This document shows positions 37,213-45,087 of a stretch of DNA of 64,000 bases, in pieces. Below the pieces are notes generated by a model. That model saw only the letters and a program-made list of their open reading frames with translations. It was not told the origin of the DNA and did no database searches. Within the stretch, counting starts at the first letter, position 1, and every line of letters starts with the position of its first letter. The translations under genes were made by a program, and so were the position numbers. Source of the stretch: Pseudomonadota bacterium (GTDB taxonomy: Bacteria; Pseudomonadota; Alphaproteobacteria; Micavibrionales; UBA2020); the NCBI GenBank assembly GCA_021845905.1, contig JAJZVA010000001.1, positions 1 through 64,000 of the forward strand. The letters run 5' to 3'.

Positions 37213-37498
37213 ATGGAGCCTTGCGCTCCGCCCGCAAACAGACCAGCGAAAGGGGGTCGCGGACAAAAGATTTTCATCGCCTTTCCTCAACATCCATTGC
37301 CTGGGGAGACAGAGCTTTGGAGGTGACGCCGGATCGAAACCGTCGCGGCGGATGATGAGGGGAAAGAATGATTTCAGGCCAAAATCGCCCCGCAGGCCGT
37401 TATGCGGGGCCGGTTATTGAACATCGTGAATAATTTTTTGGGGCGCCCCCGCATCCTGCATAAAAAAACGCCCTCCGTTTCCGGAGAGCGCCTTTTTT
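37213..37498 (+). ncRNA. Candidate structured non-coding RNA, about 285 nt
   Basis: The 37085-37517 gap has no ORF but a transcript-like layout. A promoter-like region (TTGCGT near 37177, ATAAAT/TAGAAT near 37201-37211) is followed by a GGAGC/GCTCC hairpin (37215-37229). A long stem (CTTTCCTCAACATCC at 37281-37295 with GGATGATGAGGGGAAAG at 37350-37366) encloses a CGCCG/CGGCG hairpin. Next comes a 7-bp CCCCGCA/TGCGGGG hairpin (37388-37409), then an intrinsic terminator. The GC content rises sharply from the AT-rich upstream region at the predicted start. It does not show the conserved sequences I know for RNase P RNA, tmRNA or SRP RNA. Could be a 6S-like or novel RNA. Confidence 0.5.
37463..37498. 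terminator. Bidirectional intrinsic terminator
   Basis: AAAAAA-CGCCCTCCG-ttt-CCGGAGAGCG-CC-TTTTTT: an eight-pair stem with one mismatch, flanked by an A-run and a T-run. It can end both the plus-strand RNA candidate and the minus-strand transcript of the glycine-rich gene at 37518-38066. Confidence 0.85.
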
Positions 37499-37517
37499 GA
37501 ATATTCCGCAGTACCGG

Positions 37518-38066
37518 TTATTGCTTCGGCGCACCATGACCGCGCGGCGTCGCCTCATTCTTCATATGCTTGGGCAATACCGATTGCAGCTCAAATGTCG
37601 TCTGGCTCTGTTGAGCTTTCTCAAAAGCGGGCTTCGACGTAACGCTCTTGAAGCTTGTGCCGGACTGTTGTTGCGCCGGAGCGGCAGGAGCGCTCGCGCG
37701 CGATGCTGGTTTAATGCCGATCAGTTTGCCAAGGCCTTTGACGCCCATGCTTGCCAGCTTGACCACGCCGCTGACAGCCGCGCCGATGATGCCTCCGACC
37801 GCCGAGCCGACACCCATGACACCGATACCTGCGTAAACACACAAAGGGCTTGTTATAATGGCCGCGCCAAAACCCAGCACGCCGCCTGTGATGGCGCCCG
37901 CCACGCCGTGTGCTACGCTTGTAATCAGCGTATACGTCGTGATCCCGATCGCGAACGGCGCGGCGATCATAAGACCGATGCCTGCAATGATGGATAACCC
38001 TGCGATGAATCCGCCAACAGCACCGCCTGTGGCTTTGGCTACACTCAACCTCTCATTTAATTTCAT
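37518..38066 (-). CDS. Glycine-rich multi-helix membrane protein, 182 aa
   Basis: The ATG at 38066 (MKLNERLSVAKATGG) is chosen; GAGAGAAG precedes it and the track's earlier start adds an unlikely leader. Residues about 10-125 are almost continuous hydrophobic, glycine/alanine-rich helices with small-xxx-small patterns (GGAVGGFIAGLSIIAGIGLM; VGSAVGGIIGAAVSGVV), the glycine-zipper style of pore- or bilayer-inserting proteins. The C-terminal 55 residues are polar and Q/S/A-rich, probably disordered and cytoplasmic. No family recognised. Confidence 0.6.
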   Translation of the reverse strand: MKLNERLSVAKATGGAVGGFIAGLSIIAGIGLMIAAPFAIGITTYTLITSVAHGVAGAITGGVLGFGAAIITSPLCVYAGIGVMGVGSAVGGIIGAAVSGVVKLASMGVKGLGKLIGIKPASRASAPAAPAQQQSGTSFKSVTSKPAFEKAQQSQTTFELQSVLPKHMKNEATPRGHGAPKQ

Positions 38067-38248
38067 AATTTCTTCTCTCGAATATAAGTCAAATGTTACT
38101 GGAAAGAGATAATGCATGGATAGACCTTTGCCATTTGCCTGTCAATAAGCATCGTCGGGTTGAATTATGTGCAATATGCTATACCTTGAGCCGCTCACCC
38201 TCTTCAGGCAAACTGAAACAATAAAGCATTCATAGAAGGAGATTTCTC

Positions 38249-39799
38249 ATGGCCGTAAAAAGAAAATCCGCCGACATCGCGCATATTCATTCCTCCGCCA
38301 CGGCGGCGCAGCTGCTCGAAAAAATCGGCGTGCCTGCGAAAAATTTTTCCTCCGGCACGCTGAAGGTTTTTTCCCCCATCGACGGCAGAGAGATCGGGCG
38401 CGTAACGCCCGACACTGCCAAAACCCTCGATGCGAAAATCTCCCGCGCGCGCAAGGCGTTTCTGCAATGGCGCTCCGTTCCCGCGCCGAAGCGCGGCGAG
38501 CTGATCCGCCTCTTCGGCGAGACCTTGCGCGAACATAAAGAAGACCTTGGCAAACTCGTCACGCTCGAATGCGGAAAAATCCTCACCGAAGGGCTCGGCG
38601 AAGTGCAGGAGATGATCGACATTTGCGATTTCGCCGTCGGCCTCTCGCGCCAACTCTACGGCCTGACCATCGCCTCCGAGCGCCCCGGCCACAAGATGCA
38701 GGAAAACTGGCATCCGGCGGGCGTCGTCGGCGTGATCTCGGCGTTCAATTTTCCCGTCGCGGTGTGGTGCTGGAACTTCGCGCTCGCCATCGTCTGCGGC
38801 GACAGCGTGGTGTGGAAGCCGTCGGAAAAAACGCCGCTCACCGCCCTCGCCTGCCAGGCCTTGTTCGAAAAGACGCTGGAACGTTATGAAGACGCGCCCG
38901 CGGGATTGTCCGAAGTCGTCATCGGCCTGCGCGATATCGGCGAAAAACTCGTCGACGACAAGCGCGTGCCCGTCGTCAGCGCCACCGGCTCTACCCGCAT
39001 GGGGCGTGAAGTGGCTCCGCGCGTCGCGGCGCGCTTCGGCAAGTGCATCCTCGAGCTTGGCGGCAACAACGCCATGATCCTCAGCAACACCGCCAACCTC
39101 GACCTCGCGCTGATGGCGACCGTCTTCGGCGCGGTCGGCACGGCGGGGCAGCGCTGCACCTCGCAGCGCCGCCTGATCGCGCACAAGGACGTCGCCGACA
39201 AATTCGTCGCCCGCGTCAAAAAAGCCTGCGGCTCCGTGCGCATCGGCAACCCGCTCGACAAAAACACGCTGCTCGGCCCGCTGATCGACAAACAGGCGTT
39301 CGACAACATGCAGGCCGCACTTAAAAAAGCCAAGGCCGCGGGCGGCAAGGTCAGCGGCGGCGAGCGCGTACTGGCGAAGGAATATCCGGACGCCTATTAC
39401 GTCACGCCCGCCGTGGTCGAGATGCCCAAACAGGCCGACGTGGTGCAGCACGAGACCTTCGCGCCGATCCTTTACGTGATGAAATACGCGAAGTTCGACG
39501 ACGCGCTTGCCATGCACAACGACGTGCCGCAGGGATTGTCCTCCTGCATCTTCACCAACGACCTGCGCGAGGCGGAACTGTTCACGTCCTGCACGGGGAG
39601 CGATTGCGGCATCGCCAACGTCAACCTCGGCACCTCGGGCGCGGAAATCGGCGGCGCGTTCGGCGGCGAAAAGGAAACCGGCGGCGGGCGCGAAAGCGGC
39701 TCGGACGCGTGGAAATCCTACATGCGCCGCTCCACCAACACCGTCAACTATTCCAGCGTTCTTCCGCTGGCGCAGGGCGTTCAATTTGACCTCGACTAG
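38249..39799 (+). CDS. ALDH7-family aldehyde dehydrogenase (aminoadipate-semialdehyde type)
   Basis: 516 residues. The ALDH7 signature is clear: ENWHPAGVVGVISAFNFPVAVWCWN, GSTRMGREVAPRVAARFGK, LELGGNNA and the nucleophile in GTAGQRCTSQRRL. Family members oxidise 2-aminoadipate 6-semialdehyde (lysine degradation) or related semialdehydes with NAD. AGAAGGAG precedes the ATG. The 3' end overlaps the likely TTG start of ispDF by 14 bases, so the two are transcribed together. Confidence 0.9.
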   Translation: MAVKRKSADIAHIHSSATAAQLLEKIGVPAKNFSSGTLKVFSPIDGREIGRVTPDTAKTLDAKISRARKAFLQWRSVPAPKRGELIRLFGETLREHKEDLGKLVTLECGKILTEGLGEVQEMIDICDFAVGLSRQLYGLTIASERPGHKMQENWHPAGVVGVISAFNFPVAVWCWNFALAIVCGDSVVWKPSEKTPLTALACQALFEKTLERYEDAPAGLSEVVIGLRDIGEKLVDDKRVPVVSATGSTRMGREVAPRVAARFGKCILELGGNNAMILSNTANLDLALMATVFGAVGTAGQRCTSQRRLIAHKDVADKFVARVKKACGSVRIGNPLDKNTLLGPLIDKQAFDNMQAALKKAKAAGGKVSGGERVLAKEYPDAYYVTPAVVEMPKQADVVQHETFAPILYVMKYAKFDDALAMHNDVPQGLSSCIFTNDLREAELFTSCTGSDCGIANVNLGTSGAEIGGAFGGEKETGGGRESGSDAWKSYMRRSTNTVNYSSVLPLAQGVQFDLD

Positions 39800-40952
39800 A
39801 AAAAAAATCGCCGCGCTGATCGTCGCGGGCGGATCGGGCACGCGTTTCGGCGCGCCCAAGCAATATCTGCCCCTGCTCGGCAAAAGCGTTCTGCAATGGA
39901 GCGTCGATGCATTCGGCGGCATCGCGGACGAGATCGTGGCTGTCACGAACCCCGGCCATCCGCAGCCGGAAAGCGTCCGTTGCGTCGCGGGCGGCGCGAC
40001 GAGACAGCAATCCGTGCGCAGCGGACTTGCGGCATTGCGCGCGTCGAAGCCGGATATCGTCCTGATCCACGACGCGGCGCGGCCTTTGGTCACCCGCGCG
40101 CTCATCGAAACACTTGTCGCGGCGGCGGAGAAATCCGGCGCCGCCATTCCCGCGCTCGCCGTCACCGACACGGTCAAAAGAAACGGGCAAACCGAAAGCC
40201 GCGACAATCTTTTTACCGTGCAGACGCCGCAAGCGTTCGACTTCGCGCTGATCGACACGCTGCATGAGAAATATAAAGATAAATCCTTCACCGACGACGC
40301 GGCGCTGTGCGAAGCGGAAGGGCGCGACGTTACGCTGGCCGCGGGTCAGCCGGACAATATCAAGATCACCCACCAGCAAGATCTCGCCCGCGCCGAAAGC
40401 CTGCTCTCGCTCCGCAACGGCGACGTGCGCACCGGTCAGGGTTATGACGTGCACAAGCTCGTGCCCGCGCAGGGAAAAAAGCTCATGCTCTGCGGCGTTC
40501 CCATTCCTCATGATTTCACGCTCGAAGGCCATTCGGATGCGGACGCCGGGTTGCACGCCCTCACCGACGCGCTGCTCGCCGCCATCGGCGCAGGCGACAT
40601 CGGCCAGCACTTCAGTCCGTCCGATCCGCGCTGGAAGAACGCCGACAGCGCATTGTTTTTGAGGCATGCGGCTCACCTCGTCATCGCGCAGGGCGGGTTG
40701 ATCTCGCATGTCGACGTCACCATCGTCTGCGAAGCGCCGAAAATCGCCCCGCACCGCGCCGCCATGCAACAGCGCATCGCCGATATTTTGAACCTGCCGC
40801 CCGCGCGCGTCAGCGTGAAAGCCACCACGACCGAAGGCCTCGGCTTCACCGGCAGGCGCGAAGGCATCGCCGCGCAGGCGATCGCCACCGTACGCCTGCC
40901 GTTCCTTTTCGCAACCGCGCAAAAAGACGAGGATCTGAAATGGGCAAGCTGA
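39786..40952 (+). CDS. ispDF: Bifunctional IspD/IspF
   Basis: 388 residues of the fused enzyme typical of alphaproteobacteria. The IspD part (about 1-225) has the nucleotide-binding ALIVAGGSGTRFG, HDAARPLV and TVQTPQAF. The IspF part (about 230-388) has GQGYDVHKL (zinc ligands D and H), GHSDADAGLHALTDALL and the C-terminal TTTEGLGFTGR. It catalyses the third and fifth steps of MEP isoprenoid synthesis. The best start is a TTG at 39786 (MTSTRKKIAALIV), inside the end of the ALDH7 gene; no ATG is available before the IspD fold. Followed by pgpA with a 13-base overlap. Confidence 0.93.
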   Translation: MTSTRKKIAALIVAGGSGTRFGAPKQYLPLLGKSVLQWSVDAFGGIADEIVAVTNPGHPQPESVRCVAGGATRQQSVRSGLAALRASKPDIVLIHDAARPLVTRALIETLVAAAEKSGAAIPALAVTDTVKRNGQTESRDNLFTVQTPQAFDFALIDTLHEKYKDKSFTDDAALCEAEGRDVTLAAGQPDNIKITHQQDLARAESLLSLRNGDVRTGQGYDVHKLVPAQGKKLMLCGVPIPHDFTLEGHSDADAGLHALTDALLAAIGAGDIGQHFSPSDPRWKNADSALFLRHAAHLVIAQGGLISHVDVTIVCEAPKIAPHRAAMQQRIADILNLPPARVSVKATTTEGLGFTGRREGIAAQAIATVRLPFLFATAQKDEDLKWAS

Positions 40953-41449
40953 AACCTTCCCTCAAACCCGTGCCGCCGGGTACGACATTTTCCGATCCGC
41001 GCGTGCTGCTGTGCACATGGTTCGGCTCGGGCCTCATCCGCCCCGCGCCGGGCACGATGGGCACCATCGCAGGCATGCCGTTCGGCTATTTCATTTTCCA
41101 GCAATGGGGCATGAAAGGCCTCGCCATCGCCGCGCTTGTCCTGCTCGTCGCCGCGACGCCGTTCGCGACATGGTACGGCAAAAAGTCCGGCACCGTGGAC
41201 GACCAGTCCATCGTCGTCGACGAAGTCGTCGGCGTGTGGATCGCCGGGATCTTCGCGGGAAACAGCATCGGCCTGTGGATCTGGGCTGGGTTTTTGTTCC
41301 GTCTGTTCGACATCTGGAAGCCGTGGCCGGCGTCGTTCTACGACAACCGTTCCAAAGGCGGATTCGACGTGATGATGGACGACGTCGTCGCCGGATTTTA
41401 CGCGCTGTTCGGGGTCGCCATCGTCGCGCTTGCGCTCATGCATACATAA
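40940..41449 (+). CDS. pgpA: Phosphatidylglycerophosphatase A
   Basis: 169 residues. The N-terminal FGSGLIRPAPGTMGT, the central DDQSIVVDEVVGVWIA and the C-terminal DIWKPWPASFYDN...GGFDVMMDDVVAG motifs identify PgpA. It is an inner-membrane enzyme with about four helices that removes phosphate from phosphatidylglycerol phosphate. GAGGA before the ATG, which lies inside the end of ispDF. The order ispDF-pgpA-cinA is usual in alphaproteobacteria. Confidence 0.93.
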   Translation: MGKLKPSLKPVPPGTTFSDPRVLLCTWFGSGLIRPAPGTMGTIAGMPFGYFIFQQWGMKGLAIAALVLLVAATPFATWYGKKSGTVDDQSIVVDEVVGVWIAGIFAGNSIGLWIWAGFLFRLFDIWKPWPASFYDNRSKGGFDVMMDDVVAGFYALFGVAIVALALMHT

Positions 41450-41458
41450 GGACAGGGC

Positions 41459-41956
41459 ATGCCGCTTTTCTCACCGCAACTGCTCTCGCTGTCGGAGAGC
41501 GTCATCCGCTCCGCCGCCGCGAAAAAACTGAAGCTCGCCACGGCGGAATCGTGCACCGGCGGGCTGATCTCGGGCTGCCTCACCGCCATCGCCGGATCGT
41601 CGGAGGTTTTCGACCGCGGGTTCATCACCTATTCCTACGCCGCCAAAACAGACATGCTCGGCGTGCCGCGCAAAACCATCATCGATCGCGGGGCGGTCAG
41701 CCCGGAAGTCGCGCACGCCATGGCGGAAGGCGCGCTGGAAAATTCCGATGCCGACATCGTCGTCGCGGTGACGGGCATCGCCGGCCCCGGCGGCGGAACG
41801 ACGGAAAAACCCGTCGGCCTCGTCTGGCTCGGTTGCGCCATGAAGGGCAAGATATACACCGTCAGCAGGAATTTTTCCGGAGACCGCTCGGACGTGCGCC
41901 TGCAAACGGTTGAAACCGCGCTCAATATCCTCAAAGACGAAATAGAAGGAGCATAA
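41459..41956 (+). CDS. CinA-type nicotinamide-nucleotide amidase
   Basis: 165 residues, the C-terminal CinA domain alone (PncC-like). The motifs TAESCTGGLISG, GGFITYS-like RGFITYSYAAK, and GIAGPGGGTTEKPVG are the family signatures. It deamidates NMN to NaMN in NAD salvage. AAGGACAGGGC precedes the ATG. In the ispDF operon, 9 nt after pgpA; the pip gene begins 2 nt after the stop. Confidence 0.92.
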   Translation: MPLFSPQLLSLSESVIRSAAAKKLKLATAESCTGGLISGCLTAIAGSSEVFDRGFITYSYAAKTDMLGVPRKTIIDRGAVSPEVAHAMAEGALENSDADIVVAVTGIAGPGGGTTEKPVGLVWLGCAMKGKIYTVSRNFSGDRSDVRLQTVETALNILKDEIEGA

Positions 41957-41957
41957 A

Positions 41958-43091
41958 ATGCCGAACACCAGCAGCATCACCGACAAAGACTGGAAATATC
42001 CGCAAAAGAAATGCAACCGCGAGGGCTTTTTGCAAGTCGATACAAATCCGCCGCATAAAATCCACTGGGAGGAATACGGCAACCCCGACGGCGAGCCGGT
42101 GATGTTTCTGCACGGTGGCCCGGGCGGCGCGTGCGATCCTGTCTTGTCGCGCTTTTTCGATCCCGAACGCTACCGCGTCATCCTCTTCGACCAGCGGGGT
42201 TGCGGAAAAAGCACGCCGACCGTCGCCGCCGACGGGCCGGAGATCGCGCTCAAAAACAACGACACCGATCATCTCATCGAAGACATCGTCAAGCTCCGCG
42301 CGGAGCTCGGCATCGAAGGAAAAATGCACGTCTTCGGCGGCTCGTGGGGCTCGACGCTGTCGCTCACTTACGCCATCCGCCATCCGGAAACGGTGGAAAC
42401 GCTGATCTTGCGCGGCATCTTCCTCGGCAACCGCGAAGACCTCGACTTCATGTATCAGGGCAACGCCGCAACCTATGCCCGGAATCCCAATGTCATCACC
42501 GCGCCCGGCAGCTACATCTGCTATCCGGAGGCGTGGAAAAAATTCGTCGAGATCATTCCGCCGGAAAAGCGCGGCGACATGGCAAAAGCCTATAAGGAAA
42601 TCTTCGACATGAAGCCCAAAAACGACGAAGAGCGCGCATTGCAGCAAAAAGCCGCCGTCGCATGGTCGGTCTGGGAGGGCACGATCAGCCACCTCATCCC
42701 CGACGTCGCGGAAGCCGAAAGCCATTTCGGCGAGGACAGCTTCGCCGTCTGCTTCGCGCAGATCGAGGCGCACTTCTTCGCCAACAAGCTTTTTTTGCCG
42801 TCAAATTACATCATCGACAACGCTGTCAAACTGAAAGACATTCCGGTGCACATCGTCCATGGCCGCTTCGACCTTGTCTGCCCGCTTTCGCAGGGCGAGG
42901 CGCTGGCCGCCGCGCTCTCCAAATCCGGCAATCCGCCAAAAACCTATAACAAAACCACGGCGGGCCACAGCATGCTGGAGCGCGAAAACTGTCTTGCCCT
43001 GACGGAGATCATGGAAACGCTGCCGCGCATGGCGGGCTTTGCGCCAAAAACCGTTCCGGCAAAACAACGCAAGCACAACAACGGACTATGA
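41958..43091 (+). CDS. pip: Proline iminopeptidase
   Basis: 377 residues of the alpha/beta-hydrolase S33 family. Oxyanion motif HGGPGGACDP, nucleophile serine in GGSWGSTLSL, acid in HGRFDLVCP and His in TAGHSMLE. It releases N-terminal proline from peptides. The length is longer than the usual about 320 residues, mainly by about 30 residues at the C-terminus (lysine-rich, PAKQRKHNNGL) and in the cap. AGAAGGAG before the ATG. Last member of the ispDF-pgpA-cinA-pip run. Confidence 0.9.
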   Translation: MPNTSSITDKDWKYPQKKCNREGFLQVDTNPPHKIHWEEYGNPDGEPVMFLHGGPGGACDPVLSRFFDPERYRVILFDQRGCGKSTPTVAADGPEIALKNNDTDHLIEDIVKLRAELGIEGKMHVFGGSWGSTLSLTYAIRHPETVETLILRGIFLGNREDLDFMYQGNAATYARNPNVITAPGSYICYPEAWKKFVEIIPPEKRGDMAKAYKEIFDMKPKNDEERALQQKAAVAWSVWEGTISHLIPDVAEAESHFGEDSFAVCFAQIEAHFFANKLFLPSNYIIDNAVKLKDIPVHIVHGRFDLVCPLSQGEALAAALSKSGNPPKTYNKTTAGHSMLERENCLALTEIMETLPRMAGFAPKTVPAKQRKHNNGL

Positions 43092-43142
43092 CAACGCATA
43101 TCGGGGATTCGCCTTTTCGCAAATAAATGCTAATCTTGAGAC

Positions 43143-44582
43143 ATGCCTGATCACATTCACACGACGGACAAAATTTTCTTCGATAAAACCGGCCTCGATC
43201 CCGCGGGCGTCGCGAGGATCGTCGACGACAGCCTCACCGGCGCGGACGACGGCGAGCTTTATCTGCAATACGTGCAGTCGGAGTTTTTTTCCTGGGACGA
43301 CGGGCGGCTGAAAAACAGCTCTTACGACACGGATACCGGCTTCGGTTTGCGCTCCGTCGCGGGCGAGACGTTCGGCTTCGCCCATTCGTCGGAGATGACG
43401 GACGCCGCGCTGAAACGCGCGGGCGAAACCGTCCGCGCCACGCAGAAAGGCTATGCGGGCAAGATGGATCTCAATCCGCAGAAAACCAACAGCCAGCTCT
43501 ATATCGACGAGAACCCCCTGCCCGCCCTCGCGTTTGAAAAGAAAATAAAGTTGCTGCAGGACATCGACGCCTACGCCCGCGCCAAAGACCCGCGCGTCAA
43601 ACAGGTTTCCATCTCTCTGTCCGCATCGTGGAACGCGGTGCAGATTTTGCGCGCGGGCGATCACAAGGCCGCCGACATCCGCCCGCTGGTGCGCCTCAAC
43701 GTCACGGTTTATGTGGATGACGGAAACGGTCGCATGGAAGAAGGCTACACCGGCCTCGGCGGACGCTATGCCTACGACCGCCTGTTCGATGAAAAAACCT
43801 GGAAGGCGACCGTGGACGAAGCTTACCGGCAAGCCGTGGTCAATCTCTCCTCGGTCGCCGCGCCCGCGGGCGAGATGGTCGTCGTGCTCGGCGCGGGCTG
43901 GCCCGGCATTTTGCTGCACGAGGCGATCGGCCACGGCCTTGAGGGCGATTTCAACCGCAAGGGCACATCCGCTTTCTCCGGCCTGATCGGCAAACAGGTC
44001 GCCGCCAAAGGTGTCACCGTGGTCGACGACGGCACGCTCCCCGACAGGCGCGGCTCCATCACCATCGACGACGAAGGCACGCCTTCGCAACGCAACGTCC
44101 TGATCGAGGACGGCATCCTCGTCGGCTACCTGCAGGATCGCATGAACGCGCGTCTGATGGGCGGCAAATCCACCGGCAACGGACGGCGCGAAAGCTACGC
44201 CGACAACCCCATGCCGCGCATGACCAACACCATGATGCTCGGCGGAGACCATGCGCCCGATGAAATCATCGCATCGGTGAAAAAAGGTCTCTATGCCGTC
44301 AACTTCGGCGGCGGACAGGTGGACATCACCTCGGGCAAGTTCGTCTTCTCGGCGACGGAAGCTTACATGATAGAGGATGGAAAAATCGGCGCGCCGGTCA
44401 AGGGCGCGACGCTGATCGGCAACGGGCCGGACGTCCTCACCAAAGTCAAAATGGTCGGCAACGACATGAAGCTCGACGAAGGCGTCGGCACCTGCGGCAA
44501 GGACGGGCAGAGCGTTCCCGTCGGCGTTGGGCAGCCGACCCTGCGCGTGGACGGACTCACCGTGGGAGGTACGCAGACATGA
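43143..44582 (+). CDS. tldD: Metalloprotease TldD
   Basis: 479 residues with the zinc motif HEAIGHGLEGDF (HExxxH), the DDGTLPDRRGSI segment and the C-terminal GTCGKDGQSVPVGVGQPTLRV of TldD. With TldE (PmbA) it forms a heterodimeric protease that trims small peptides such as microcin precursors and some antitoxins. No tldE is visible in this window. The stop overlaps the start of the MAPEG gene by 4 nt. Confidence 0.94.
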   Translation: MPDHIHTTDKIFFDKTGLDPAGVARIVDDSLTGADDGELYLQYVQSEFFSWDDGRLKNSSYDTDTGFGLRSVAGETFGFAHSSEMTDAALKRAGETVRATQKGYAGKMDLNPQKTNSQLYIDENPLPALAFEKKIKLLQDIDAYARAKDPRVKQVSISLSASWNAVQILRAGDHKAADIRPLVRLNVTVYVDDGNGRMEEGYTGLGGRYAYDRLFDEKTWKATVDEAYRQAVVNLSSVAAPAGEMVVVLGAGWPGILLHEAIGHGLEGDFNRKGTSAFSGLIGKQVAAKGVTVVDDGTLPDRRGSITIDDEGTPSQRNVLIEDGILVGYLQDRMNARLMGGKSTGNGRRESYADNPMPRMTNTMMLGGDHAPDEIIASVKKGLYAVNFGGGQVDITSGKFVFSATEAYMIEDGKIGAPVKGATLIGNGPDVLTKVKMVGNDMKLDEGVGTCGKDGQSVPVGVGQPTLRVDGLTVGGTQT

Positions 44583-44992
44583 CGGGACACATCACCTTCA
44601 TCACGCCGGTCTATGCAGGGTTTTTCGGCATCCTGCTGGTCGTGTTGTCGCGGCGCGTCACCAATTTGCGCCGGAAGTACGAAAGCTCCAACAAAATGCG
44701 CGAATCCGGCCATAACGAGCTGAACGCCGCCGTGCGCGCGCGGGACAACATCGTGGAATATGTGCCTTATGCCCTGCTCCTGATGTGGATGCTCGAAACC
44801 ATGCAGTTCAGCGCGCATCTGATTCACGGCCTTGGCATTCTGCTGGTGGTGGCGCGCATGGCGCACCTTCACGGTTTGAGCCAGCCGGGCGGCGACGGGT
44901 TTGGCCGCCGTCTGGGTAATAATCTTACCTGGGCGCATATTATTATCTGTAGCGCATTTTGCTTTTCCGGCGCGTTTGGATTTGTTTTTTAA
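44579..44992 (+). CDS. MAPEG-family membrane protein
   Basis: 137 residues with four hydrophobic helices. The ELNAAVRARDNIVEYVPYALLLMWMLE segment and RMAHLHG are MAPEG signatures (membrane-associated eicosanoid and glutathione metabolism). The bacterial role is unclear; members may have glutathione transferase or peroxidase activity. GGGAGG precedes the ATG inside the end of tldD. Confidence 0.85.
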   Translation: MTGHITFITPVYAGFFGILLVVLSRRVTNLRRKYESSNKMRESGHNELNAAVRARDNIVEYVPYALLLMWMLETMQFSAHLIHGLGILLVVARMAHLHGLSQPGGDGFGRRLGNNLTWAHIIICSAFCFSGAFGFVF

Positions 44993-45087
44993 TCCATAAG
45001 AAATAAAATTACAGAAATATACATTGACATATCTATAATGTTCCGTTAAATTCCAGATACATAAAATTCCCAAAAAGGAAATGCAAC

